Program-made: the position numbers and the translations under genes
Source of the DNA: Pseudomonas sp. CROZ-RG-20F-R04-15
Lineage (GTDB): Bacteria; Pseudomonadota; Gammaproteobacteria; Pseudomonadales; Pseudomonadaceae
Length of the DNA: 64,000 nt
NCBI RefSeq assembly: GCF_022662375.1
Contig: NZ_JAKNQL010000001.1
Span: forward strand, 806,001 to 870,000
Direction: 5' to 3'
Notes under the pieces: model-generated
Told to the model about the DNA's origin: nothing
Databases searched by the model: none
Seen by the model: only the letters and a program-made list of their open reading frames with translations
Shown: positions 8,617 through 17,307 of the stretch, piece by piece
Position numbering within the stretch: position 1 is the first letter of the stretch
Layout: the number at the start of each line of letters is the position of its first letter

Positions 8617-8630
8617 TTGCCTGCCTTGCC

Positions 8631-9128
8631 ATGGACACCATGACCGAGAACGACTATCTGATCGCCTGGGGCCTCTACGCCTTTGCCGCTGTGGGCTGCC
8701 TGTTGGTATGGATGCGCCTGACCACCTGGATGTGGCGCTGGTTGCGCGAGCCGCTGCGCGTGCTGATGGCGGTGTTGCTGTTCAGCCCGACCATCATTGA
8801 TCCGGTGAAAGCCAAGGTTGCACCGTCCATCGCCATTACCGCGCTGGACCTGGCCTTCAAGGTCGGCAACAACGCCTGGCGGGCGATCTCCGATCTGTTC
8901 ATGTACAGCATGATCGCTTTCGGCATCTACCTGATCTTTGTGCTGATCCGCTTCCCGATCGAACGTGCTTCGCGTGCGCGTCGTGAACAGGCAGAAGCCG
9001 CCAAGGCCGCCGCTCGCGCCGATGACCGCGATGACGATCAACCGTTTGGCGGCGCGGGCGATGACCGTTACGGCCGTCCACCTCTGCCGAATAATCCGCA
9101 GCGCATGCGGGTCGAGCCGCGCCTGTAA
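8631..9128 (+). CDS. Conserved inner-membrane protein of unknown function
   Basis: A 165-residue protein with about three hydrophobic helices: residues 8-30 (LIAWGLYAFAAVGCLLVWM), 40-58 (PLRVLMAVLLFSPTII) and 88-108 (MYSMIAFGIYLIFVLIRF). A charged cytoplasmic tail rich in Arg, Ala and Asp follows, ending with a Pro/Arg segment. Two in-frame ATGs (8631, 8640) are possible; neither has a clear Shine-Dalgarno site. The upstream splice junction of the group II intron lies only 14 bases before the first ATG, so the 5' leader of this gene is interrupted by the intron. The glutamine amidotransferase gene follows after 15 bases, suggesting an operon. Confidence 0.75.
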   Translation: MDTMTENDYLIAWGLYAFAAVGCLLVWMRLTTWMWRWLREPLRVLMAVLLFSPTIIDPVKAKVAPSIAITALDLAFKVGNNAWRAISDLFMYSMIAFGIYLIFVLIRFPIERASRARREQAEAAKAAARADDRDDDQPFGGAGDDRYGRPPLPNNPQRMRVEPRL

Positions 9129-9143
9129 CCCGAGAGTCCGCAC

Positions 9144-9920
9144 ATGTGTGAATTACTGGGCATGAGTGCCAACGTGCCGACCGATATCGTGTTCAGCTTC
9201 ACCGGCCTGATGCAGCGCGGCGGCCGCACCGGCCCGCACCGCGACGGCTGGGGCATTGCCTTCTATGAAGGCCGGGGCTTGCGCCTGTTTCAGGACCCGG
9301 CGGCGAGTTGCGAGTCGGAAGTCGCCAACCTGGTGCAGCGTTATCCGATCAAGAGTGAAGTGGTCATCGGCCACATCCGCCAGGCCAACGTCGGCAAGGT
9401 CTGCCTGTCCAACACCCACCCGTTCGTCCGTGAACTGTGGGGGCGCAACTGGTGTTTCGCGCATAACGGCCAGCTCGCCGATTTCACTCCGATCAAAAGC
9501 TTCTACCGCCCGGTCGGCGATACCGACAGCGAAGCGGCATTCTGCGATTTGCTCAACCGCGTGCGTGCGGCTTTTCCGGAGCCGGTCGATATAGAAGAAC
9601 TGCTGCCGGATCTGGTCGCCGCGTGCGCCGAATACCGCAGCAAAGGCGTGTTCAACTGCCTGCTCAGCGATGGCGACTGGCTGTTCTGCTATTGCTCGAC
9701 CAAACTCGCACAGATCACCCGACGCGCACCGTTCGGCCCGGCGCGGTTGAAGGATGTCGACGTGATCGTCGATTTCCAGGCGGAAACCACGCCCAACGAC
9801 GTGGTCACGGTGATCGCCACCGAGCCTTTGACCGAAAATGAAACCTGGACCCGCTACGAACCGGGCCAATGGAGCCTGTGGCGACGCGGCGAATGCGTAA
9901 GCCAAGGCAAGACCGAATAA
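9144..9920 (+). CDS. yafJ: Class II glutamine amidotransferase, YafJ-like
   Basis: A 258-residue N-terminal-nucleophile amidotransferase. Cys2 (MCELLGMS) becomes the catalytic nucleophile after Met removal. Other motifs are [14 protein letters not shown] and [12 protein letters not shown], with the HxRxA-type motif as HIRQA, then NTHPF and CFAHNGQL. No synthase domain is attached, so the acceptor of the released ammonia is unknown, as for E. coli YafJ. It sits between two small membrane-protein genes at 12-15 base spacing in an apparent three-gene operon. Confidence 0.9.
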   Translation: MCELLGMSANVPTDIVFSFTGLMQRGGRTGPHRDGWGIAFYEGRGLRLFQDPAASCESEVANLVQRYPIKSEVVIGHIRQANVGKVCLSNTHPFVRELWGRNWCFAHNGQLADFTPIKSFYRPVGDTDSEAAFCDLLNRVRAAFPEPVDIEELLPDLVAACAEYRSKGVFNCLLSDGDWLFCYCSTKLAQITRRAPFGPARLKDVDVIVDFQAETTPNDVVTVIATEPLTENETWTRYEPGQWSLWRRGECVSQGKTE

Positions 9921-9932
9921 GGATCTACCCCG

Positions 9933-10475
9933 ATGTTGCTCAGTTATGTACGGCTGGTGTTGTTTGCGGCGGGCCTGTTGATCGGTGTCCAGGTGCCGGG
10001 ATTCATCAACGATTACGCGAAACGGGTCGAGGCGCATCTGATCGAGGCGCAGACCGGTCTGCGCGGTTTTCAGGGCACTGCCGAGCAGTTTTTCAAAGGC
10101 GATATGCAGGCGTTGGTGGCGCATTATCGCGCCAGTGAAGACCCGGTGTTTCGCAGCGATGCCGACAGCCTGAGCACCTTGCTCAGCCGCCAGATCGCGT
10201 TGGACAAGCAGTTCCAGGCGATGCAAGGCCCGTGGTACATCCGCTTCCTGCAAGTGGTATTGGCCGCTGATCCGGATATCCGCAAGGAAACCTGGAATGG
10301 TTACAGCTATCAGATCCTGCTGACGCCGGAAGCAATGATCTGGGGCATGAGCGGCGCGTTGCTGCTGTCGTTCGGCATTGAATGCCTGTTCCGACTGATC
10401 GACTGGGTCGTCCTCGGTGGCCGACGTTTGCGCCAGAGCCGGCCGATCGAAGACCGCGACGTGCGCGGTCTCTAA
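9933..10475 (+). CDS. DUF2937 family membrane protein
   Basis: A 180-residue protein with an N-terminal helix (residues 4-24, YVRLVLFAAGLLIGVQVPGF) and a second helix near residues 130-150 (MIWGMSGALLLSFGIECLF). Between them is a charged soluble region with a predicted coiled-coil character (NDYAKRVEAHLIEAQTGLRG). The layout and the VPGFINDY motif match DUF2937, a proteobacterial family without a known role. It is the last gene of the run that starts at 8631; the first GATCGTTCCC repeat follows 14 bases after its stop. Confidence 0.8.
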   Translation: MLLSYVRLVLFAAGLLIGVQVPGFINDYAKRVEAHLIEAQTGLRGFQGTAEQFFKGDMQALVAHYRASEDPVFRSDADSLSTLLSRQIALDKQFQAMQGPWYIRFLQVVLAADPDIRKETWNGYSYQILLTPEAMIWGMSGALLLSFGIECLFRLIDWVVLGGRRLRQSRPIEDRDVRGL

Positions 10476-10488
10476 GATCAGCGCAGGA

Positions 10489-10600
10489 TGATCGTTCCCA
10501 CGCTCTGCGTGGGAATGCCTCAACGGACGCTCCGCGTTCGGCTTTGAAGGGACGCGGAGCGTGCCGGGCTGCATTCCCACGCGGAGCGTAGGAACGATCA
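10489..10600. repeat. GATCGTTCCC inverted-repeat element, copy 1
   Basis: A 112-base element with terminal inverted arms TGATCGTTCCCACGC and its complement, each with an internal hairpin (CCCACGC...GCGTGGG), and a central GACGCTCCGCG dyad. A second copy is at 33019-33124. The right end supplies the TGA stop codon of the LysR gene on the minus strand. Confidence 0.9.
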
Positions 10601-11509
10601 ACTTAAAGCGATGTAGTCCTTGCCCACCTGGCGCGCGTAACCTTCCAGCACCTGCTGACACAACGTCACAATCTCCTCGACCCATTCCACGCCTACTCGC
10701 CACGACACCACCACCTGCAAGTTCGGCGGCCGCTGATTGATGTCGAGCAAGGTCAATTCCCCCCGCGCCAACTCTTCGGCCACCAACACCGGTGGCAGCA
10801 CACCAATCCCGAATCCATCACGCAATAACCGGGTAATCGCCGACACCGAATTCACGCAATTCAAGCGCGGCGCCAGCACACCGCTGGCCTGCATCAACGC
10901 CAGCAGATCCTGATGCGGTCGGGAGTTTTTCGAGTAAGTGATGATCCGTTCCTGCGCCAGTTCAGCGAGGTCGGCGTAGTCGCGGTTATAGATCGAATTA
11001 CTCGCGACAATCCAGCCCAATGGATGACTGGCCAGCTCCTGACTGCGCACACTTTCATGGCGCACCAGATCGGTTTGCAAAACGATGTCGAGAAAACCTT
11101 TTTGCAGTTGATCGCAGAGGTTCAGCGAGGTATCCGCCACCAGCTCGATTTCCACTCGCGGATACAGGTCGGTCATCTGCGCGACCAAAGGGCTGAGCCA
11201 GGTGTGGATCACCGTGTCCATCACGCCGATGCGCACGCGGCCGACCTTGCTTGAGCGAGTCTCGATCGATTGCTTGAGCGCTGACATGGTGTCGAGCATC
11301 TGCTCGGCATACTCCAGCACTTTCAGGCCTTCAGGCGTCAGGCTGACACCGCGCGAATCGCGCAAAAACAGCTTCACCCCCAGCTCACCCTCCAACACCG
11401 CGATGCGGCTGGAAATCGACGCCTGGGTGGTGAACAGCTTATCGGCGGTCAGGCGAAAACTCTTCAGTCGGGCGACCCAGACAAAGGTCTCGAGAAACTT
11501 CAGGTTCAT
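10598..11509 (-). CDS. LysR-family transcriptional regulator, probable regulator of the pxp operon
   Basis: A 303-residue regulator. The N-terminal winged HTH is at about residues 3-60 (KFLETFVWVARLKSFRLTAD, then TTQASISSRIAVLEGELG). It is followed by the two-lobed periplasmic-binding-like effector domain to the end. The ATG at 11509 was chosen over a TTG two codons upstream. It is divergent from the MFS transporter and 5-oxoprolinase genes with a 159-base gap, the usual LysR arrangement, so it probably senses a metabolite of that pathway; this is inference. Its last codon and stop fall in the repeat at 10489-10600. Confidence 0.88.
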   Translation of the reverse strand: MNLKFLETFVWVARLKSFRLTADKLFTTQASISSRIAVLEGELGVKLFLRDSRGVSLTPEGLKVLEYAEQMLDTMSALKQSIETRSSKVGRVRIGVMDTVIHTWLSPLVAQMTDLYPRVEIELVADTSLNLCDQLQKGFLDIVLQTDLVRHESVRSQELASHPLGWIVASNSIYNRDYADLAELAQERIITYSKNSRPHQDLLALMQASGVLAPRLNCVNSVSAITRLLRDGFGIGVLPPVLVAEELARGELTLLDINQRPPNLQVVVSWRVGVEWVEEIVTLCQQVLEGYARQVGKDYIALS

Positions 11510-11593
11510 GGGCAAGGCTCGGGTGACAAGTTTTTCTTATGGCTAAGGCGGGTTTTTATTCGTTGGACGCAGCAGGGCCGCGCGACGAAAAAT

Positions 11594-11623
11594 CGACGCA
11601 TCCGGTTCCCACGATAGGCGTCG
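11594..11623. promoter_or_regulatory. Possible operator in the LysR/MFS divergent region
   Basis: CGACGC and GCGTCG form an inverted repeat with 18 bases between them, in the 159-base region between the divergent LysR and MFS genes. Its placement would suit a LysR site, but the T-N11-A core is not obvious, so this is a weak call. Confidence 0.25.
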
Positions 11624-11668
11624 TCGGGGCTACGAACAAGACCAATAAAAAACCTGCGGAGATAAGCC

Positions 11669-12955
11669 ATGAGTGCTCCCGACACCCTGCAAGCATCCAC
11701 GGCAACGGCGCGTCCCGGGCCGTTCGACTGGTATCGCAACATCAACCAGCAGGAACGCCGTACGTTCTGGAGCTGCAAGATCGGCTACGGTCTGGACGGC
11801 ATGGACACGCAGATGCTCAGCTTCGTCGTGCCGACGCTGATCGCGATGTGGGGCATCACTACCGGTGAAGCGGGGCTGATTCACACCAGTACCTTGATCG
11901 CTTCGGCCATCGGCGGCTGGGTCGCCGGAATACTCTCCGACCGCATCGGTCGTGTGCGCACCCTGCAACTCACCGTGCTGTGGTTTGCCTTCTTCACCTT
12001 CCTCTGCGGTTTCGCGCAAAACTACGAACAACTGCTGATTGCTCGCACCTTGATGGGCTTCGGTTTCGGCGGTGAATGGACCGCTGGTGCGGTGCTGATC
12101 GGCGAAGTGATCCGCGCCAAGGACCGTGGTAAAGCGGTGGGTATGGTGCAATCCGGTTGGGCGCTGGGCTGGGGACTGACGGCGATTCTGTATGCGTTGC
12201 TGTTTTCCGTGTTGCCACCGGAAGATGCCTGGCGGGCGCTGTTCATCCTTGGCATCGTGCCGGCGATTTTCGTGATTTTCGTCCGTCGACTGGTGAAGGA
12301 TCCGGAGATCTATCGCGAGGCCAAGGCCCAACAAACGCCGGAGAATCAGTCGAAGTTCTACGAGATCTTCGCACCCGGCATGCTCTTCACCACGCTTCGC
12401 GCTTCGCTGCTGACTACCGGTGCTCTGGGTGGTTATTACGCGATCACTTCCTGGCTGCCGACCTTTCTGAAAAACGAACGCGGCTTGAGCGTACTCGGCA
12501 CCGGCGGCTATCTGGCCATGGTGATTGTCGGCTCCTACGTCGGTTACGTGATCAGCGCCTATCTGACTGATCTGCTGGGACGGAAAAAGAATTTCATCCT
12601 GTTCGCAGTTGGCTCGTTCACCATCGTTCTGCTCTACACACAACTGCCGGTGAGCAACGGGGTGATGTTGTGGCTGGGCTTCCCGTTGGGTTTCTTCGCC
12701 TCGGGGATTTTCAGCGGCATGGGCGCGTTTCTCACTGAGCTGTTCCCCACGCGGATTCGCGGTTCGGGACAGGGCTTTTGCTACAACATCGGTCGGGCGC
12801 TGGCGGCATTGTTTCCGCTGCTGATCGGACTGCTTAGCCAGAAAGTACCGTTGAGCGTCGGCATTGGCGCCTTTGCGGCGGTGTCTTACGGCGTGGTGAT
12901 TATCGCGGCGCTGAGCCTGCCGGAAACCCGTGGCAAGCAACTGGACGCGCAGTAA
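11669..12955 (+). CDS. MFS transporter (AAHS-like), probable 5-oxoproline uptake
   Basis: A 428-residue, 12-helix major facilitator protein. Recognisable motifs are D-x-x-D near helix 1 ([14 protein letters not shown]), motif A between helices 2 and 3 ([13 protein letters not shown]), [17 protein letters not shown] in helix 4-5 and the second motif A ([10 protein letters not shown]). The D-G-x-D pattern resembles aromatic-acid/sialate-type symporters. It is the first gene of the run leading into pxpABC, 62 bases before pxpA, so 5-oxoproline or a related acid is the likely substrate by context only. GGAG precedes the ATG. Confidence 0.85.
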   Translation: MSAPDTLQASTATARPGPFDWYRNINQQERRTFWSCKIGYGLDGMDTQMLSFVVPTLIAMWGITTGEAGLIHTSTLIASAIGGWVAGILSDRIGRVRTLQLTVLWFAFFTFLCGFAQNYEQLLIARTLMGFGFGGEWTAGAVLIGEVIRAKDRGKAVGMVQSGWALGWGLTAILYALLFSVLPPEDAWRALFILGIVPAIFVIFVRRLVKDPEIYREAKAQQTPENQSKFYEIFAPGMLFTTLRASLLTTGALGGYYAITSWLPTFLKNERGLSVLGTGGYLAMVIVGSYVGYVISAYLTDLLGRKKNFILFAVGSFTIVLLYTQLPVSNGVMLWLGFPLGFFASGIFSGMGAFLTELFPTRIRGSGQGFCYNIGRALAALFPLLIGLLSQKVPLSVGIGAFAAVSYGVVIIAALSLPETRGKQLDAQ

Positions 12956-13017
12956 CTGATAACCTGCGCAGCACAGTCCTACAGATAAAAAGCCAAGCAC
13001 TTACAGGAGTGTTCACC

Positions 13018-13770
13018 GTGAGCCGCCTGCTATTGAATTGCGACATTGGCGAGAGCTTCGGCAGCTGGACCATGGGTCTGGACGCCGAGGTCATGCCCTT
13101 CATCGATTGCGCCAACGTGGCCTGTGGTTTCCACGCCGGCGACCCGAGCATCATGCGCAAGACCGTCAGTCTGGCCCTGAGCCACGGCGTGCAGATCGGC
13201 GCACACCCGGCCTATCAGGATCTGGTCGGTTTCGGCCGTCGCTCCATGGCGTATTCGGCGCAAGAGCTGCAAGACATCCTGCATTACCAGATCGGCGCGC
13301 TCGATGGCATCTGCAAAGCCCAGGGCAGCCGGGTCAGTTACGTCAAACCCCACGGCGCGATGTACAACGACATGATGGCCAACCCGGCGCAATTGCGTGC
13401 AGTGATTCAGGCCGTGGCCGCTTACGACCGCAGCCTGCCGCTGATGTTGATGGCCACTCGCGACAACTCGGCGGCGCAACAGATTGGCGATGAATACGAC
13501 GTGACGTTGTGGTTCGAAGCGTTCGCCGACCGCGCCTACGACAGCGCCGGCAAACTGGTGTCGCGACAACTGCCGGGCGCGGTGCATCACGAACCTGAAA
13601 AAATCATCGAACAAGCGCTGACCATCGCCGGTGGCGGCAACCTCACCGCCAGCGATGGCAGCGCCTTGCGCCTGCATGCCAACACCCTCTGCGTACACGG
13701 CGACAACGCCAGTTCGGTGGCCGCGGTGCAGCGCATTCGCGAGGCCTTGAACCAGCAGAGTGCATCATGA
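13018..13770 (+). CDS. pxpA: 5-oxoprolinase subunit A (LamB/YcsF family)
   Basis: A 250-residue subunit of the ATP-dependent prokaryotic 5-oxoprolinase, which opens 5-oxoproline to glutamate. Family motifs include [12 protein letters not shown] near the start, [31 protein letters not shown] and [10 protein letters not shown]. The start is GTG 13018, preceded by AGGAG at 9 bases; a GTG three codons upstream lies inside that ribosome-binding site. The stop overlaps the pxpB start by four bases (ATGA), so translation is coupled. Confidence 0.95.
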   Translation: MSRLLLNCDIGESFGSWTMGLDAEVMPFIDCANVACGFHAGDPSIMRKTVSLALSHGVQIGAHPAYQDLVGFGRRSMAYSAQELQDILHYQIGALDGICKAQGSRVSYVKPHGAMYNDMMANPAQLRAVIQAVAAYDRSLPLMLMATRDNSAAQQIGDEYDVTLWFEAFADRAYDSAGKLVSRQLPGAVHHEPEKIIEQALTIAGGGNLTASDGSALRLHANTLCVHGDNASSVAAVQRIREALNQQSAS

Positions 13771-14471
13771 ACCCAAGGATTGAAGTGGTGGCAGTGGATT
13801 GCCTGATGCTGCGTCTGTTCGATGAAATCGCCGAAGCCAACATGCCGTGGATGCTCGCCGCCAGTGAGCGCTTGCGTGCGGCATTTGGCGCGCAATTGAT
13901 CGATCTGGTGCCGTCGTATACGACATTGATGGTGCATTACGATCTGACGGTTTTGAGCCCGAATCAGGCGCGGGAATTGATCGCCGGGGCGCTGATTGAT
14001 TTGTCGCCGAATTCACGACCCGCCGGTCATTGCCATGTGCTGCCGGTCTGGTATGACTTGAGCGTCGGGCCGGAACTGAGCGTGCTCGCCGAGCGAAGTG
14101 GCTTGGCGGTGGAGGAGGTGATTCGTCGCCACAGCGGCCGCGAATATCAGGTGTTCGCCCTGGGTTTCGCGCCGGGTTTCGCCTTTATGGGGCTGGTCGA
14201 AGAGATTCTTGCCGCGCCACGTCTGAACACTCCACGCAAGAAAGTCGCGGCGGGCAGTGTCGGTATTGCCGAGCGCCAGACCGCTGCCTATCCGGTCGTA
14301 TCCCCCGGTGGCTGGAACCTGATTGGCCGCACCCCGGCGCAACTGTTCGACCGTCATCGTGATGGCTACAGCTTGATGCAGCCCGGTGACACCGTACGGT
14401 TCGAAGCAGTCAGCCACGCCGAATTCATTCGACTCGGCGGCGACGACACGCCATTGGAGGCGCAGGCATGA
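13767..14471 (+). CDS. pxpB: 5-oxoprolinase subunit B (KipI-like)
   Basis: A 234-residue protein of the KipI/YbgJ family, which forms the PxpBC part of 5-oxoprolinase. Typical segments are [13 protein letters not shown], the invariant [15 protein letters not shown] and [21 protein letters not shown] followed by [16 protein letters not shown]. It overlaps pxpA and pxpC by four bases on each side, giving a tightly coupled A-B-C order. In Bacillus the homologue also inhibits the sporulation kinase KinA, a role not expected here. Confidence 0.95.
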   Translation: MNPRIEVVAVDCLMLRLFDEIAEANMPWMLAASERLRAAFGAQLIDLVPSYTTLMVHYDLTVLSPNQARELIAGALIDLSPNSRPAGHCHVLPVWYDLSVGPELSVLAERSGLAVEEVIRRHSGREYQVFALGFAPGFAFMGLVEEILAAPRLNTPRKKVAAGSVGIAERQTAAYPVVSPGGWNLIGRTPAQLFDRHRDGYSLMQPGDTVRFEAVSHAEFIRLGGDDTPLEAQA

Positions 14472-15385
14472 GCCGACTGAGGATTGAGGCGAGTACCGCG
14501 CTGTGTCTGTTGCAGGACGCAGGACGGTTTGGCGTGCGGCACCTGGGCGTCACACAGGGCGGTGCGGCGGATTGGTGTTCGATGAGCTGGGCCAACTGGT
14601 TGCTGGGCAATAATCTCGATGCAACGGTGATCGAAATCACCCTCGGCGGCTTTACTGTGGTGGCAGAGGATGATTGCTTGCTGGGGTTGGCCGGAGCCGA
14701 TCTTGGCGCGCAGATTGATGGTCAGCCGCTGTCGTCGTGGCGCAGTTTCAAGTTGGGCAAAGGGCAGCGGTTGCAGCTCACTCAGCCATTGCTTGGCGCC
14801 CGGGCTTATCTGGCAGCGCCAGGCGGCTTTGATGCGCCAACGGTGTTGGGCAGCCGTGCGACAGTGGTGCGTGAGGAACTCGGCGGTCTTGATGGCATGG
14901 GCTTGCCGCTGGCCAATGGGGCGGCGCTGGGTTATCGCGGGGAATCGGTGTTGCTTCGCGAAGTGCCTTTGGCGTTACGGCCGGATTTGCGAGCGAATGC
15001 GCCGCTGGATCTGGTACTCGGCGCGCAGATCGGCCAGTTCAGCGGGCAAAGCCTGTTTGATGTATTCAATACGACCTGGGCGCTGGACAGCCGCGCAGAT
15101 CGCATGGGCATTCGCTTGTTGGGCAGCGCCTTGCACTATCAGGGGCAGCCGATGATTTCCGAAGGAATTCCTCTCGGCGCAGTGCAGGTGCCGCCGGACG
15201 GACAACCGATCGTGCTGCTCAATGATCGGCAGACCATCGGTGGTTATCCACGCTTGGGGGCATTGACGCCGCTGGCGCTGGCACGGTTGGCGCAGTGTCT
15301 GCCGGGCGACAGGGTTCGGTTTACGCCCGTCATGCAAGAGCGGGCATGGCAAGCTCATCTCGACTATCTGAAGTCCTACTTGTAA
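14468..15385 (+). CDS. pxpC: 5-oxoprolinase subunit C (KipA-like)
   Basis: A 305-residue partner of PxpB, of the KipA/YbgK biotin-dependent carboxyltransferase-like family. Characteristic segments are LQDAGRFGVRHLGVTQGGAADW near the N-terminus, ARAYLAAPGGFDAPTVLGSR and, close to the end, GIPLGAVQVPPDGQPIVLLND and QTIGGYPRLG. Length agrees with the family. It is the last recognised gene of the operon, and the 118 bases after its stop contain two strong stem-loops. Confidence 0.95.
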   Translation: MSRLRIEASTALCLLQDAGRFGVRHLGVTQGGAADWCSMSWANWLLGNNLDATVIEITLGGFTVVAEDDCLLGLAGADLGAQIDGQPLSSWRSFKLGKGQRLQLTQPLLGARAYLAAPGGFDAPTVLGSRATVVREELGGLDGMGLPLANGAALGYRGESVLLREVPLALRPDLRANAPLDLVLGAQIGQFSGQSLFDVFNTTWALDSRADRMGIRLLGSALHYQGQPMISEGIPLGAVQVPPDGQPIVLLNDRQTIGGYPRLGALTPLALARLAQCLPGDRVRFTPVMQERAWQAHLDYLKSYL

Positions 15386-15387
15386 TT

Positions 15388-15481
15388 GTCCGTTATTCGG
15401 ACTGAAGACCGAGACGATTCCACGTGCATGGGTAAGTCGCCCTACATCACTTGGCGAGGGGGTGTGGAACTATCGGTCTTC
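15388..15481 (+). promoter_or_regulatory. Structured intercistronic region: two stem-loops after pxpC
   Basis: A 5-bp hairpin (GTCCG, loop TTATT, CGGAC; 15388-15402) is followed at once by a long nested one at 15404-15481. In the latter GAAGACCGA pairs with TCGGTCTTC, TTCCAC with GTGGAA inside it, and TCGCC with GGCGA around an 11-base loop. The tail ATCTTTTAC is only weakly U-rich. The following gene has its AAGGAAG site just beyond. It could be a terminator for pxpC or a regulatory leader. Confidence 0.6.
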
Positions 15482-15503
15482 ATCTTTTACAAGGAAGTTC
15501 CAG

Positions 15504-16052
15504 ATGCGTTATTTGAAAGTAATGGCTCAGTCAGAGGGCGAGTGCGCGAGCGGTGTCGATGGGCACATTGTCGGGTTTTATGATGGCGTGGGCAGCGTGC
15601 CTGTTTATCAGGCCAGCGTTGACCATTTCTACAATGTGCAGCGACTGAACGGCGAACACGCCGCTGATCAGGACATCGTGGCGCGCATCGAGACATTCAT
15701 GTCCAACGCAACCGTCGACATGATGCGTATGTTTACCTGGAATCACCGTACAGAGGCGAGCGGCAATGCCATTGAGCTGATTGCCGTGGAGGCCAGCGCG
15801 GGTGCAGAAGCGAAAAGCGTGAGGTTTCGCATTCTGACCCCTGAGGGCGAATTGAAGAGTGAAATGACCCTGAGTCCTGAAACGGACATTGAAAAGAATC
15901 GCAGGGTAGCGCTGGAAAATGGTGGGGCGAAAGTTGTCGCCAAAGGGAAGAAAAAACGCCGCGGGCAACAAACGGCTGCTGTCGGACCGGCGATTCAGGA
16001 CACCTCCTTCATGGACCGGCTGTGCAAGTCTTATCTCGCGACAGGTTGGTAA
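15504..16052 (+). CDS. Hypothetical protein downstream of pxpC
   Basis: A 182-residue soluble protein with no family I recognise. It has no signal peptide or membrane helix. Hydrophobic segments are short and alternate (VGSVPVYQASVDHFY, NAIELIAVEASAG). A basic patch KGKKKRRGQQ near residue 155 may bind nucleic acid or act as a linker. The chosen ATG is preceded by AAGGAAG at 7 bases; a longer reading from 15462 would add 14 codons that fall in the folded leader. The next gene converges, with a hairpin between. Confidence 0.65.
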   Translation: MRYLKVMAQSEGECASGVDGHIVGFYDGVGSVPVYQASVDHFYNVQRLNGEHAADQDIVARIETFMSNATVDMMRMFTWNHRTEASGNAIELIAVEASAGAEAKSVRFRILTPEGELKSEMTLSPETDIEKNRRVALENGGAKVVAKGKKKRRGQQTAAVGPAIQDTSFMDRLCKSYLATGW

Positions 16053-16062
16053 ATCCGCAGGC

Positions 16063-16099
16063 CTGAAAGGCAGCCGCTTTCATACGGTTTGCCTTTCAG
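16063..16099. terminator. Bidirectional hairpin between converging genes
   Basis: CTGAAAGGCA (16063-16072) pairs perfectly with TGCCTTTCAG (16090-16099) around a 17-base loop. It lies between the stop of the gene ending at 16052 and that of the converging VWA gene. The U-tract on the plus side is short (TATTT), so its strength is uncertain. Confidence 0.5.
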
Positions 16100-16116
16100 T
16101 ATTTACCTTCGGGACC

Positions 16117-17295
16117 TCACTTGGACAAAAACCGCATCCCTTCCTCAAGCCCGCGCAACGTCAACGGATACATCTGATCCTCGATCAGATCCCGCACGAT
16201 GTTGGTCGATGAGGTATAGCCCCAGGTATCTTTCGGATACGGGTTGATCCAGATGAGCTTCTTGTACTTCTCCATGAAGCGCTGCATCCACACGTAACCC
16301 GGCTCTTCGTTCCAGTGCTCGACACTGCCGCCGGCCTGGGTGATTTCATAGGGCGCCATGGCGGCGTCACCGATGAAGATCACTTTGTAGTCGGCGCCAT
16401 ACTTGTGCAGCAGATCCTGGGTCGAAGTGCGCTCGGACGTACGGCGCATGTTGTTCTTCCACACCGATTCGTAAACGAAATTGTGGAAGTAGAAGTACTC
16501 CAGATGCTTGAACTCGGTCTTGCAGGCCGAGAACAGCTCCTCGCAGATCTTCACGTGCGCATCCATCGAACCGCCGATATCGAACAGCAGCAACAGCTTC
16601 ACGGTGTTGCGTCGCTCGGGGCGCATCTGGATATTCAGCAAACCGGCATCGCGAGCGGTGTGGTCGATGGTGCCATCGATGTCGAGTTCTTCCGCGGCGC
16701 CTTGACGGGCAAACTTGCGCAGCCGACGCAGGGCGACTTTGATATTGCGCGTGCCGAGTTCCACCGAGTCGTCGAGGTTCTTGTACTCGCGCTGATCCCA
16801 GACTTTTACGGCTTTGCCCTGACGTTTGCCGGCATCGCCAACCCGAATGCCTTCCGGGTTGAAACCGCCGGAACCGAACGGGCTGGTGCCGCCAGTGCCG
16901 ATCCATTTGTTGCCGCCGGCATGGCGTTCCTTCTGTTCTTCCAGCCGCTTCTTGAACTCTTCGATCAGCTTGTCCAGACCGCCGAGTGACTGGATCTGTG
17001 CGCGTTCTTCGTCGCTCAGTGAGCGCTCGAATTCCTTGCGCAGCCAGTCTTCGGGAATCAGCGCCTGCAAGTGATCATCGAGCTTTTCGAGGCCATTGAA
17101 GTAGGCGCCGAACGCGCGGTCGAACTTGTCGAAATGGCGTTCGTCCTTCACCAGAATCGCCCGCGACAAGTAATAAAACTCGTCCATGTCGGCGAAGGTC
17201 ACGCGCTGTTTCAGCGCGTTGATCAGGTCGAGCAGCTCGCGCACCGACACCGGCACCTTGGCTGCACGCATTTCATTGAACAGGTTGAGCAGCAT
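16117..17295 (-). CDS. VWA domain protein, CoxE-like partner of MoxR ATPase
   Basis: A 392-residue protein. The N-terminal half is helical and charged, with a Gly-rich stretch (residues 127-145). The C-terminal half is a von Willebrand A domain with a modified MIDAS, DIGGSM (Asp239, Ser243), then the metal-site-like IGDAAMAP. The family (CoxE/YehP-like) works with MoxR AAA+ ATPases in metal-cofactor insertion or complex assembly. It directly follows the MoxR gene, 12 bases apart, supporting a two-component chaperone. The client protein is not evident from the neighbours. Confidence 0.87.
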   Translation of the reverse strand: MLLNLFNEMRAAKVPVSVRELLDLINALKQRVTFADMDEFYYLSRAILVKDERHFDKFDRAFGAYFNGLEKLDDHLQALIPEDWLRKEFERSLSDEERAQIQSLGGLDKLIEEFKKRLEEQKERHAGGNKWIGTGGTSPFGSGGFNPEGIRVGDAGKRQGKAVKVWDQREYKNLDDSVELGTRNIKVALRRLRKFARQGAAEELDIDGTIDHTARDAGLLNIQMRPERRNTVKLLLLFDIGGSMDAHVKICEELFSACKTEFKHLEYFYFHNFVYESVWKNNMRRTSERTSTQDLLHKYGADYKVIFIGDAAMAPYEITQAGGSVEHWNEEPGYVWMQRFMEKYKKLIWINPYPKDTWGYTSSTNIVRDLIEDQMYPLTLRGLEEGMRFLSK

Positions 17296-17307
17296 GGCAT
17301 CAGCCTC

